The position numbers were made by a program, and so were the translations under genes. This document shows, piece by piece, positions 8,942-16,514 of a stretch of DNA of 64,000 nucleotides (position 1 is its first letter; each line of letters begins with the position of its first letter). Location: assembly GCA_903927005.1 (NCBI GenBank), contig CAIYLH010000047.1, positions 62,001-126,000 on the forward strand. The letters run 5' to 3'. Under the pieces are notes generated by a model. The model had not been told where the DNA came from, did not search any database, and saw only the letters and a program-made list of their open reading frames with translations. The DNA comes from an uncultured Pseudomonadota bacterium. Its GTDB lineage: Bacteria; Pseudomonadota; Gammaproteobacteria; Steroidobacterales; Steroidobacteraceae.

Positions 8942-10215
8942 GCAGCGTGGACCGTTGCTACTGGCAGGATGACGTGCCGCTGCCGGTGGCGCCTGCCACT
9001 GCGCTGCCGGCGCAGGTCGACGTGCTGGTCGTAGGCAGCGGCTATACCGGCCTTGCAGCTGCGCGGGAGACCGCGCTGGCGGGTCGCTCGACGCTGGTGC
9101 TGGACGCGGGCCCACTGGGTGGCGGCTGCTCGTCGCGCAATGGTGGCCAGGTCGCCTTCAGCATCAAGCCCAGTCACGCAGAGCTTGTCGCCCGCCACGG
9201 TCGTGCGATTGCCGACGGCATCTATCGCGAAGGGATGGAGGCAGTTGCTGAGCTGCGGGAGCGCGCCATCAGCGGCGAACTGGATTGCGACTGGCGCGAT
9301 GTCGGCGCCTTCGTCGGGGCGCATACGCGCCGTCACTACCAGGCACTGGTGCGTTCCGTCGAGCAGCAGCCGCGTGGATTTGAGGTGCCCTTCGAGGTCG
9401 TGCCTGCGGCGCGCCAGGCCGAAGCGATCGACAGCCCGCTGTATCACGGTGGTGTCGTGTTTCCCGGCGAGGCGGCGGTGCAGCCGCTGCGCCTTGTGGT
9501 CGCCATGCACCGCCAGGCTGTCGAGGCCGGCGCGCAGTTTGCCAGTCACTGCGAGGTGCGCAGCATCGATCGCAACCGCGATGGCCTCGAGGTTGCAACC
9601 GCCGCAGGAACCGTGCGCGCACGGCGCGTGCTGCTCGCTACCAACGGCTATAGCGGACCGCTGTCGCCGTGGCATCGACGGCGGGTGTTCCCGATCGGCA
9701 GCTACATCGTTGCGACCGAGCTGCTCGATCCGGCCGTTGTTGCGCGTCTGATACCGCACGGCAGGAACCTGGGCGACACGCGCCGGGTGGTGGTCTATAT
9801 CCGCCCCTCGCCAGATGGCCGGCGCATCCTGTTCGGCGGTCGTGCCGCCGCCGGCGAAACCGATATCGCACGCTGTGTACCGCGCCTTCGGCAGATGCTT
9901 GGGGAGGTTTTTCCGGAACTCGCCCAGGTGGGCATCACGCACGCGTGGATGGGCTTTGTAGGCTTTACGTTCGACACAATGCCGCATCTCGGCGAGCGTG
10001 ACGGGGTCTACTACAGCATGGGGTATTGCGGCCAGGGTGTTCCAAGTGCGACCTACTATGGGCGGCGTGTAGGGCGGTGGATGGCGGATCGGCCGGGTGG
10101 CGAGTCGGCGCTGCGTAACTTGCCGTTCCCATCACGGCCGTATTACACCGGCCGACCCTGGTTTTTGCCGATCGCCGTGCAGGGTTACCGCTGGCTTGAT
10201 CGGCTCGGACTGTAG
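8938..10215 (+). CDS. FAD-dependent amine oxidoreductase (PuuB/OrdL-like)
   Basis: A DAO-family flavoprotein of about 425 residues. It carries the FAD dinucleotide motif VLVVGSGYTGLAAA and the segment GGGCSSRNGGQV seen in gamma-glutamylputrescine oxidase relatives, plus the C-terminal GYCGQGVPSATYYGR. I place the start at TTG 8938, whose TTGA overlaps the ALDH stop and is preceded by a G-run at about 8928-8932; GTG 8947 is an alternative, and the frame is open to ATG 8890 inside the ALDH gene. The family oxidatively deaminates secondary or primary amines and glycine-type substrates, giving the aldehyde that the upstream ALDH could use. The exact substrate cannot be read. Confidence 0.85.
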   Translation: MSSVDRCYWQDDVPLPVAPATALPAQVDVLVVGSGYTGLAAARETALAGRSTLVLDAGPLGGGCSSRNGGQVAFSIKPSHAELVARHGRAIADGIYREGMEAVAELRERAISGELDCDWRDVGAFVGAHTRRHYQALVRSVEQQPRGFEVPFEVVPAARQAEAIDSPLYHGGVVFPGEAAVQPLRLVVAMHRQAVEAGAQFASHCEVRSIDRNRDGLEVATAAGTVRARRVLLATNGYSGPLSPWHRRRVFPIGSYIVATELLDPAVVARLIPHGRNLGDTRRVVVYIRPSPDGRRILFGGRAAAGETDIARCVPRLRQMLGEVFPELAQVGITHAWMGFVGFTFDTMPHLGERDGVYYSMGYCGQGVPSATYYGRRVGRWMADRPGGESALRNLPFPSRPYYTGRPWFLPIAVQGYRWLDRLGL

Positions 10216-10223
10216 GGGGCCTG

Positions 10224-10826
10224 ATGAGCGACAGGGAAGCCCAGCTGCGTCGGTCCGTGCTGCAGCACGATGACGGCGTGCTGCGATGCGCGTGGTGTGG
10301 CACCGATCCGTTATATGTCGCCTATCATGATGCCGAGTGGGGCGTGGCGGTCCATGACGATGCGCTGTTGTTCGAGATGCTGTGCCTGGAAGGGGCGCAG
10401 GCGGGTCTCAGCTGGATCACGGTGCTGCGCAAGCGTGAGCGCTACCGAAAGGTTCTCGATGGATTCGATGCGGCGCGCATGGCGCGCTATACGCCGGCGC
10501 GCATCGAGCGGCTGATGCAGGATGCCGGGATTATCCGCAACCGCCTCAAGCTCGAGTCGCTGGTGTCCAATGCGCGTGCGTACCTGCAATTGGGCGGCGG
10601 CGAGGGCGGCCTTGAAGCGTTGCTATGGAGCTTTGCGCCGCCGCAGGCGCGGCGGCGGCCGCGCACTCTGGGTGAGTTGCCGGTGTCCACGCCGCAGAGC
10701 GACGCCATGAGCCGTGCGCTCAAGAAGGCGGGCTTTCGTTTCGTCGGAACGACGATCTGCTATGCGTTCATGCAGGCGGTAGGCATCGTCGACGACCATC
10801 AGGCGCGCTGTCACCGCGCGCTCTGA
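10224..10826 (+). CDS. tag: DNA-3-methyladenine glycosylase I
   Basis: A 200-residue base-excision enzyme removing 3-methyladenine from alkylated DNA. The opening is diagnostic: RCAWCGTDPLYVAYHDAEWG, then EGAQAGLSWITVLRKRE with the catalytic acid. The zinc ligands are all present: Cys22, His35 and the C-terminal HQARC pair with the right spacing. The length is slightly over the E. coli protein (187 residues) owing to an N-terminal extension. It starts 8 bp after the flavoprotein gene and ends 11 bp from the convergent P1 peptidase gene. A repair gene at the end of a catabolic string looks like chance co-transcription. Confidence 0.95.
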   Translation: MSDREAQLRRSVLQHDDGVLRCAWCGTDPLYVAYHDAEWGVAVHDDALLFEMLCLEGAQAGLSWITVLRKRERYRKVLDGFDAARMARYTPARIERLMQDAGIIRNRLKLESLVSNARAYLQLGGGEGGLEALLWSFAPPQARRRPRTLGELPVSTPQSDAMSRALKKAGFRFVGTTICYAFMQAVGIVDDHQARCHRAL

Positions 10827-10837
10827 GGCGGGACAAC

Positions 10838-11863
10838 TCAACCGCGTTGCTGCGCCTCGTAGACACCGCGCGCGATAGCGCGGGCGAGGCAGTCGGCGGC
10901 AGCGGATCCTAGTCGCGCAACCAGCGAGGGTGGCGCCGGCCCATCTGTACCGGCTACACCTGTGGCAACTGCAAAGATCGTGTCGCCATCGAACGGCGTG
11001 TGTGACGGGCGTACGGCCCGGGCGATGCCGTCGTGTGCCATGACCGCGATGCGTCTGCAATCCGCGCGCGATAGCGCCGCGGAGGTCGCTACGATCGCGA
11101 TGACCGTGCTCGTGCCGGGCTGGAGTGCGGCGAGGTCGCCCAGGCGTGACTCAGGCGGCGCCGGGTCGATCAGTGGCGCTGTGTCGACTGGCCGCCGACC
11201 TCCAAACTCGCCGTCGATCTCGTAGGGCCAGGCGTGAAATGTGCGGCCGTCGGGTAGAAACACGCTGCCGATCGAGTTGACGGCGACCAAAGCGCCGACG
11301 ATCAGTCCGTCGCCGAGGTCCAGCGAGGCGGAGCCCAGACCGCCGCGCTGCTGGCCTGCGCGTGCGCCACGGCCGGCGCCGATCGCGCCCAGTGCAAACC
11401 GGGTGGTGGCTGACTGCAGCGATGCGGCGCCGAGCGCCTGGTAGGGCGATTCGGTCCAGCTCTTGTCGCCGCTGCCGGCAAGGTCGTGCAGCACCGCTGC
11501 CGGCACGATCGGGATCGCGCGCGTGTGCGTCATGATATGCAGGCCAACGCCGGCGTTCGACAGGGCGATGGCGACACCGTCCGCGGCCGCCAGTCCGAAC
11601 ACGGAGCCGCCGGCGAGCACGATCGCATGCGCGTGTCCGATCAGCGCATCGGGAGCGAGAGTGTCGGTCTCGCGAACGCCGGGTGCGCCACCGCGAACAT
11701 CGACGCCCGCCACCAGCGGCTGGTCGCCGCACAGTGTCGTCACGCCGCTGTGCGAGCGCTCGTCGGTGGCGTGTCCGACCCGCAGGCCGGGTACGTCGGT
11801 GATCAGGTTCAGGGGGCCTGGGCGCAAGTTCCTCTCCCGTTCTTCAAATGCAGCGGCCGCCAT
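10838..11863 (-). CDS. P1/S58-family peptidase (DmpA/NylC-like)
   Basis: A 341-residue member of the self-cleaving P1 family that includes DmpA, beta-peptidyl aminopeptidases and the nylon-oligomer hydrolase NylC. Family marks are ITDVPGLRVGHATD at the N-terminus, GGAPGVRETD, VLAGGSVFGLAAADGV, SIGSVFLPDGR and the C-terminal SHTPFDGDTIFAVATG. Members cut themselves to expose an N-terminal nucleophile. By eye the cleavage region reads GTSTVIAIVATSAAL, where NylC-type proteins have Asn-Thr-Thr; Thr is kept but the Asn position is Ser. It would hydrolyse amide bonds of unusual peptides, beta-peptides, D-amino-acid amides or omega-amino-acid oligomers. It is the last gene of the minus-strand operon and overlaps the SDR gene by 20 bp. 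No signal peptide is seen. Confidence 0.88.
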   Translation of the reverse strand: MAAAAFEERERNLRPGPLNLITDVPGLRVGHATDERSHSGVTTLCGDQPLVAGVDVRGGAPGVRETDTLAPDALIGHAHAIVLAGGSVFGLAAADGVAIALSNAGVGLHIMTHTRAIPIVPAAVLHDLAGSGDKSWTESPYQALGAASLQSATTRFALGAIGAGRGARAGQQRGGLGSASLDLGDGLIVGALVAVNSIGSVFLPDGRTFHAWPYEIDGEFGGRRPVDTAPLIDPAPPESRLGDLAALQPGTSTVIAIVATSAALSRADCRRIAVMAHDGIARAVRPSHTPFDGDTIFAVATGVAGTDGPAPPSLVARLGSAAADCLARAIARGVYEAQQRG

Positions 11864-12590
11864 CGACCTCGAGGGCGACGCCGGTGATCATGCCGGCTTC
11901 ATCGGAACACAGGAACGTCGCCGTGTTCGCCATGTCCTCCGCCGTCGCGAAGCGACCGAGCGGAATCGAGGCGAGGAACCGCGCGCGGGTCTCCGGCGTA
12001 TCGCTGCCCATGAATGTCGCCAGCAGCGGCGTCTCGCTCGCTACCGGATTGATCGCGTTGACGCGGATGCCGAACGGCGCGAGCTCGACGGCCATAGAGC
12101 GCGTCGCGGTGATGACCCAGCCCTTGGAGGCGTTGTACCAGGTCAGCAGTGGCCGCGGACTGACGCCTGCGGTCGAGCCGATGTTGAGGATCACGCCGCG
12201 GCGGCGGGTCTTCATCGCCGGCACCAGTGCGCGCGCGGTCAGGTACACCGAACGCACGTTCACTGCCAGCAGGCGCTCGAACTCGTCGTCGGCAAGATCC
12301 TCGAGCGCCTGCGGGACGTGGCCGATGCCGGCATTGTTAATCAGTATGTCGATTGCGCCGAGCGCCGCAGTCGCTGCTGCAGCAAGTGCAGCGACGCTGT
12401 CCCGATCGGCGACGTCCACGGCGATTGCGATGGCCGCGTCGCCGAGCTCAGCTGCTAGTGCCGTTGCGGCGGCAGCGTTTATGTCGGCGATCACCACGCG
12501 CGCACCTTCGGCAACAAAGCGTCGCGCGATGCCGGCTCCGATGCCGGACGCCGCGCCGGTCACGACCGCTGTCTTGCCTGAAAGTCGCAT
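11844..12590 (-). CDS. SDR-family oxidoreductase
   Basis: A classical short-chain dehydrogenase/reductase of about 248 residues. It has the cofactor motif TGAASGIGAGIA, an acidic residue after beta-2 (VVIADINAA) favouring NAD(H), NNAG, and the active-site YNASK preceded by a serine-poor GSTAG segment. It would interconvert an alcohol and a ketone or aldehyde. I prefer ATG 12590 (MRLSGKTAVVTG) over an ATG 15 bases upstream. It lies 23 bp after the aldehyde dehydrogenase gene and overlaps the P1 peptidase gene downstream, so it belongs to the same operon. Confidence 0.9.
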   Translation of the reverse strand: MRLSGKTAVVTGAASGIGAGIARRFVAEGARVVIADINAAAATALAAELGDAAIAIAVDVADRDSVAALAAAATAALGAIDILINNAGIGHVPQALEDLADDEFERLLAVNVRSVYLTARALVPAMKTRRRGVILNIGSTAGVSPRPLLTWYNASKGWVITATRSMAVELAPFGIRVNAINPVASETPLLATFMGSDTPETRARFLASIPLGRFATAEDMANTATFLCSDEAGMITGVALEVDGGRCI

Positions 12591-12613
12591 CTGTGTGCCT
12601 CGCATATCGTCGT

Positions 12614-14065
12614 TCAGCGGTGACGGGCCGCGACCGTCTTGACGGTCGTGAATCCATACAACGCCTCGAATCCCTTCTCGCGACCATGGCCCGACCAGCC
12701 GACCCCACCGAATGGCAGTTCGACCCCGCCGGCGGCGCCGTAGTCGTTGAGAAACACCTGCCCTGCACGGAGTCGCCGGACCAGCCGATGCTGGCGACCG
12801 GCATCGCGCGTCCAGGCGCCTGCGACCAGACCGAAGCGGGTGCCATTGGCGAGCGCGATGGCCTCTTCCTCGGAGTCGAACGCCATCACCACCTGCACCG
12901 GCCCGAAGATTTCCTCTTGGGCCAGCGGCTGGTCGGGCCGCACGCTGCCCAGCAGGGCAGGCGCGACGTAGTGGCCGCGTTCGGGCGCGGTGTCGACCAC
13001 CTCGCCGGCGGCAAGAAGTTCGGCGCCGGCGCCCAGTCCGGCGGCGAGCAGTCCGCGCACTCGCTGCAGTTGCGCCGCCGAAATCAGTGGCCCCAGATCC
13101 AGATCCTGCGCGGCGGGCCCGACGCGTAGCGCGCGATAGCGGCTGACCAGCGCCTCGACGACCTGATCGTAGACGCTACGCTGCACCAGCAGACGTGAGC
13201 TTGCTGAGCAGGTTTGGCCAGCGTTCTGCAGGCCAGCGCGCACGAGGACCGGCAGTGCGACTTCGAGGTCGGCGTCGTCAAAAACCAGTTGCGGCGACTT
13301 GCCGCCCAGCTCGAGCGTGACCGGTGCGACGTGCCGAGCCGCGGCGGCCTGTACCGCGATGCCGACCTCGACCGAGCCGGTGAAGGACACGTGGTTGACG
13401 CCTGGATGGGCGGCCAGTGCGGCGCCGGCCTCCTCGCCGAGTCCAGGCACGACATTGATGGCTCCGGCGGGGAAGCCCACCTCCATCGCCAGACGGGCGA
13501 ACGCGAGCGTCGTCAGCGACGCTTCCTCAGCCGGCTTGATCACCACCGCATTGCCGGCGGCGAGAGCAGCACCGACGGAACGGCCGATGATCTGCATCGG
13601 GTAGTTCCACGGGATGATGTGCCCGGTGACGCCGTGCGGCTCCCGCAAGGTGTAAATCGTATAGTCCGCTAGATACGGAATCGTCGTGCCGTGCAGCTTG
13701 TCGGCGGCGCCCGCGTAGAACTCAAGGTAGCGGGCGAGGGCGACCACGTCGGCACGTGCCTGGCTCACTGGCTTGCCTACGTCGCGCACCTCGAGTGCGG
13801 CGAGCATGTCCACCTGCGCGCTTACCGCACGGCCAAGCTCGGCAAGCAGGCGACCGCGCTGCAGTGCCGTTAGGTTGCCATAGACGCCGTCAAACGCTTT
13901 ACGCGCCGCTCGAACGGCGACATCGACGTCCGCGGCGGTGCCGCGCGCGATACGTCCGATCTCGAGTCCCGTTGACGGGTCCTCGACGGGCAGCGTTGCG
14001 CCGCCGTCGGCATGACGCCATTCGCCGTCGATTAGCAGCAGGTCAGTCGTGAACGGCAGCGTCAT
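12614..14065 (-). CDS. Aldehyde dehydrogenase
   Basis: A 483-residue NAD(P)-dependent ALDH. VSFTGSVEVGIAV is the cofactor segment, ELGGKSPQLVF carries general-base Glu252, and GQTCSASSRLLVQ carries catalytic Cys286. EEIFGPVQVVMAF and ELPFGGVGWSGHGREKG complete the family pattern. It resembles the aldehyde dehydrogenases of betaine aldehyde, gamma-aminobutyraldehyde and gamma-glutamyl-aminobutyraldehyde oxidation more than the ALDH at 7451. ATG 14065 forms an ATGA overlap with the upstream ATPase gene stop; the frame is open further upstream but only as antisense of nothing conserved. Within the operon it probably oxidises an aldehyde made from the imported compound. Confidence 0.9.
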   Translation of the reverse strand: MTLPFTTDLLLIDGEWRHADGGATLPVEDPSTGLEIGRIARGTAADVDVAVRAARKAFDGVYGNLTALQRGRLLAELGRAVSAQVDMLAALEVRDVGKPVSQARADVVALARYLEFYAGAADKLHGTTIPYLADYTIYTLREPHGVTGHIIPWNYPMQIIGRSVGAALAAGNAVVIKPAEEASLTTLAFARLAMEVGFPAGAINVVPGLGEEAGAALAAHPGVNHVSFTGSVEVGIAVQAAAARHVAPVTLELGGKSPQLVFDDADLEVALPVLVRAGLQNAGQTCSASSRLLVQRSVYDQVVEALVSRYRALRVGPAAQDLDLGPLISAAQLQRVRGLLAAGLGAGAELLAAGEVVDTAPERGHYVAPALLGSVRPDQPLAQEEIFGPVQVVMAFDSEEEAIALANGTRFGLVAGAWTRDAGRQHRLVRRLRAGQVFLNDYGAAGGVELPFGGVGWSGHGREKGFEALYGFTTVKTVAARHR

Positions 14066-15687
14066 TCCGGGGAATCCTCTGCGCTGCGGCGCGCCAGTGC
14101 GCGGTCGAACAGCGGCGTTGCGGCGACCAGAGTGCGAGTGTACGGGTGTTCCGGCCGGTCGAGTATCCGGGCCGTTGCCCCTTGTTCGACGATCCGTCCT
14201 TCGTGCATCACCAGCAGTCGGTCGGTGACTGCCCGCGCCACCGCGAGGTCGTGGGTCACGAACAGATAGGCGAGGCCGCGCTCTCGCCACAGGCGGGCCA
14301 GCAGCTCCAGGATCTGTAGGCGGGTGGTGGCGTCGAGCGCGGAAACCGCCTCGTCCAGCACCAGCAGCCGCGGCTCGACGACCAGCGCGCGCGCGATCGC
14401 GATTCGCTGGCGTTGGCCGCCGGAAAACTGCTCGGGCCTGGCGCGGAGGTTGGCGGAGCCTAGCCCGACCGCTTCGAGGGCCGCCGTCACGCGCCGCTCA
14501 CGCTCCGGCCGCGGTAGTCGTTCTGGATACAGGTGCAGTGGCTCGGCGACGATGCGGCCGATGCTGTGGCGGGGGTTCAGGCTGCCATAGGGGTCCTGGA
14601 AGACCACCTGGACCAGGCGTCGTAGCGGTCGCAGCCGCTCGGCGCCCACGGCGTACAGCGCCTCGCCCGCGATCCGGACGGTGCCCGACTGCGCTCGGTC
14701 CAGGCCGAGCAGCGCCCGTACCAGAGTCGATTTGCCGCTGCCGGACTCGCCGACGAGGCCCACCCGCTCGCCGGCGGCGATGCGCAGGCTGACCCCGTCG
14801 AGCGCGCGCCGCGTCGGCGTAGGGCCGAAGAACGATCTGCGTGGCAACGGATAGTCACGTATCAGGTCCTCGGCCCGCAGCAACACTTCCGTCGGCTCGG
14901 TCAGTCGCGGCAGCAGTTCGGGCGGTTGGTAGTCGCGCAGCAGCTGCTGGGTATAGGGGTGCGCAGGCCGGGTCAGAATGGTTGTGAGCCGACCTTGTTC
15001 CACGATGCGACCCGAGCGCAGGATCGCGATCGAATGGGCGGATTCGGCGACGACCGCAAGATCGTGGCTGACGAGGACCATCGCCATGCCATCCTCGCTC
15101 GCCAGCGTCCGTAGCAGCGCGAGGATCTGCGCCTGAGTCGTCACGTCCAGTGCGGTTGTCGGCTCGTCGGCGATCAGCAGCGCCGGTCGCGCGGCGATGG
15201 CGATGGCGATCGCCACGCGCTGCCGCTGGCCGCCGGAGAGCTCGTGCGGGTAGCGTGTGGGTGGGATGCTTGCGGCGGGTAGTCCGACCCGTGCGAGCAC
15301 CGCCGCCGCGCGCATGGCGGCCTCTGCCGGCGTCGCTGCGCTGTTCGCGAGCAGGCCTTCGGTGACCTGTGCGCCGATCGTCAGCAGCGGATTGAGGGCC
15401 GTGGCGGGCTCCTGGAACACGATGCCGATGCCGCGGCCGCGGATCGTACAGAGCGTGGCCTCGTCCGCACCGAGCAATTCGTGCCCATCCAGCCTCACGC
15501 TGCCGCTGACGGTCGCACCTGCTGGCAGCAGTCCCATCAACGCCAAGGCGATCATCGACTTGCCAGATCCGGACTCGCCGACCAGTCCGTAGACCTCGCC
15601 TGCGTTGACCTCAAGCTCGATGGCCGTCACAAGCGGGTGCCCGTCGAGCGAAACGCTGAGGTCGCGGACCTGTAGTCGGACGGTCAC
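14062..15687 (-). CDS. Opp/Dpp-type ABC transporter, double ATPase
   Basis: A 541-residue protein joining two ATPase domains, equivalent to DppD plus DppF. Domain 1 (about 1-250) has Walker [12 protein letters not shown], signature [12 protein letters not shown] and Walker [13 protein letters not shown]. Domain 2 (about 270-530) has [26 protein letters not shown] and [12 protein letters not shown]. The oligopeptide-type C-terminal [14 protein letters not shown] follows each domain. It energises the permeases encoded just upstream. The GTG start overlaps the upstream permease stop by 4 bp (GTGA) and its stop overlaps the ALDH start (ATGA). Such fused ATPases are known in this transporter family. 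Confidence 0.93.
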   Translation of the reverse strand: MTVRLQVRDLSVSLDGHPLVTAIELEVNAGEVYGLVGESGSGKSMIALALMGLLPAGATVSGSVRLDGHELLGADEATLCTIRGRGIGIVFQEPATALNPLLTIGAQVTEGLLANSAATPAEAAMRAAAVLARVGLPAASIPPTRYPHELSGGQRQRVAIAIAIAARPALLIADEPTTALDVTTQAQILALLRTLASEDGMAMVLVSHDLAVVAESAHSIAILRSGRIVEQGRLTTILTRPAHPYTQQLLRDYQPPELLPRLTEPTEVLLRAEDLIRDYPLPRRSFFGPTPTRRALDGVSLRIAAGERVGLVGESGSGKSTLVRALLGLDRAQSGTVRIAGEALYAVGAERLRPLRRLVQVVFQDPYGSLNPRHSIGRIVAEPLHLYPERLPRPERERRVTAALEAVGLGSANLRARPEQFSGGQRQRIAIARALVVEPRLLVLDEAVSALDATTRLQILELLARLWRERGLAYLFVTHDLAVARAVTDRLLVMHEGRIVEQGATARILDRPEHPYTRTLVAATPLFDRALARRSAEDSPE

Positions 15688-16514
15688 GGTGATCCGGCCC
15701 TGGAGCGGGGGTCCAAGTGCGTGGCCATCGCGCTACCGACCAGGTTGAGTGCAAGCACTGCGAGCGCCAGCGCAAGGCCCGGAAACAGCGCCAGCCAGGG
15801 GGCGCTGCTCGCGAGCGTCTGCGCCTCGTTGAGCATGCGTCCCCAGCTGGGGTCCGGGGGCTGAACGCCGAGGCCGACGTATGACAGTCCCGCTTCAGCG
15901 ACGATCGCGAGCGACAGCTGGATCGTTGCCTGTACGACGATCAGTGTTGCTACGTTGGGCAGCAGGTGGTCGAAGGCGATCGCGGCGGTACTGCGTCCTG
16001 CGACGCGTGCCGCCATGACGAAGTCGCGCTGCATCAGGCTCAGTGCGTTGCCTCTAACCAAGCGCGCAAACACCGGCACGTTAAAGACGCCGATGGCGAT
16101 TACCGCGGTCATTGCCCCGGGGCCGGCGGCTGCCGCGAGCAGTACGGCGAGGAGCAGCGAAGGAAACGCAAAGACGAGGTCACCAGCGCGCGCCAGCGCG
16201 TCGTCGGCAAGTCCGCCACGGGCCGCTGCCAGCAGGCCTAGCGGTACGCCGCACAACAGTCCGGCGGCCACCGCGGCGAGTGCAACGCCGAGCGAGGTGC
16301 GCGTTCCGACCGCCACCAGCGCGAGTACGTCCCGACCCAGCGCATCGGTTCCGAACCAGTGCGCTGCCGACGGCGCGAGCAGGCGGGAGCCGACTTCTAT
16401 CGTCAGCCCGGCATCGTAGACCGAGCTTAGCGAGCTCAATGCCAGCGCGGCATAGACCGACAGCAATACTGTACCGATTTTCAGACCCACGGTTAAGCGC
16501 GCGGGCGGCATCAT
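15684..16514 (-). CDS. Opp/Dpp-type ABC permease (DppC-like)
   Basis: A 276-residue inner-membrane permease of the OppC/DppC type. It has about six hydrophobic segments, the DppC-type entry region AHWFGTDALGRDVLALVAVGTR, and the ATPase-coupling loop with FVMAARVAGRSTAAIAFDHLLPN. A late GLGVQPPDPSWGRML segment is characteristic. It pairs with the permease half of the fused protein upstream. ATG 16514 gives an ATGA overlap with the fused gene's stop. The N-terminus is short compared with E. coli DppC. Confidence 0.92.
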   Translation of the reverse strand: MMPPARLTVGLKIGTVLLSVYAALALSSLSSVYDAGLTIEVGSRLLAPSAAHWFGTDALGRDVLALVAVGTRTSLGVALAAVAAGLLCGVPLGLLAAARGGLADDALARAGDLVFAFPSLLLAVLLAAAAGPGAMTAVIAIGVFNVPVFARLVRGNALSLMQRDFVMAARVAGRSTAAIAFDHLLPNVATLIVVQATIQLSLAIVAEAGLSYVGLGVQPPDPSWGRMLNEAQTLASSAPWLALFPGLALALAVLALNLVGSAMATHLDPRSRAGSP

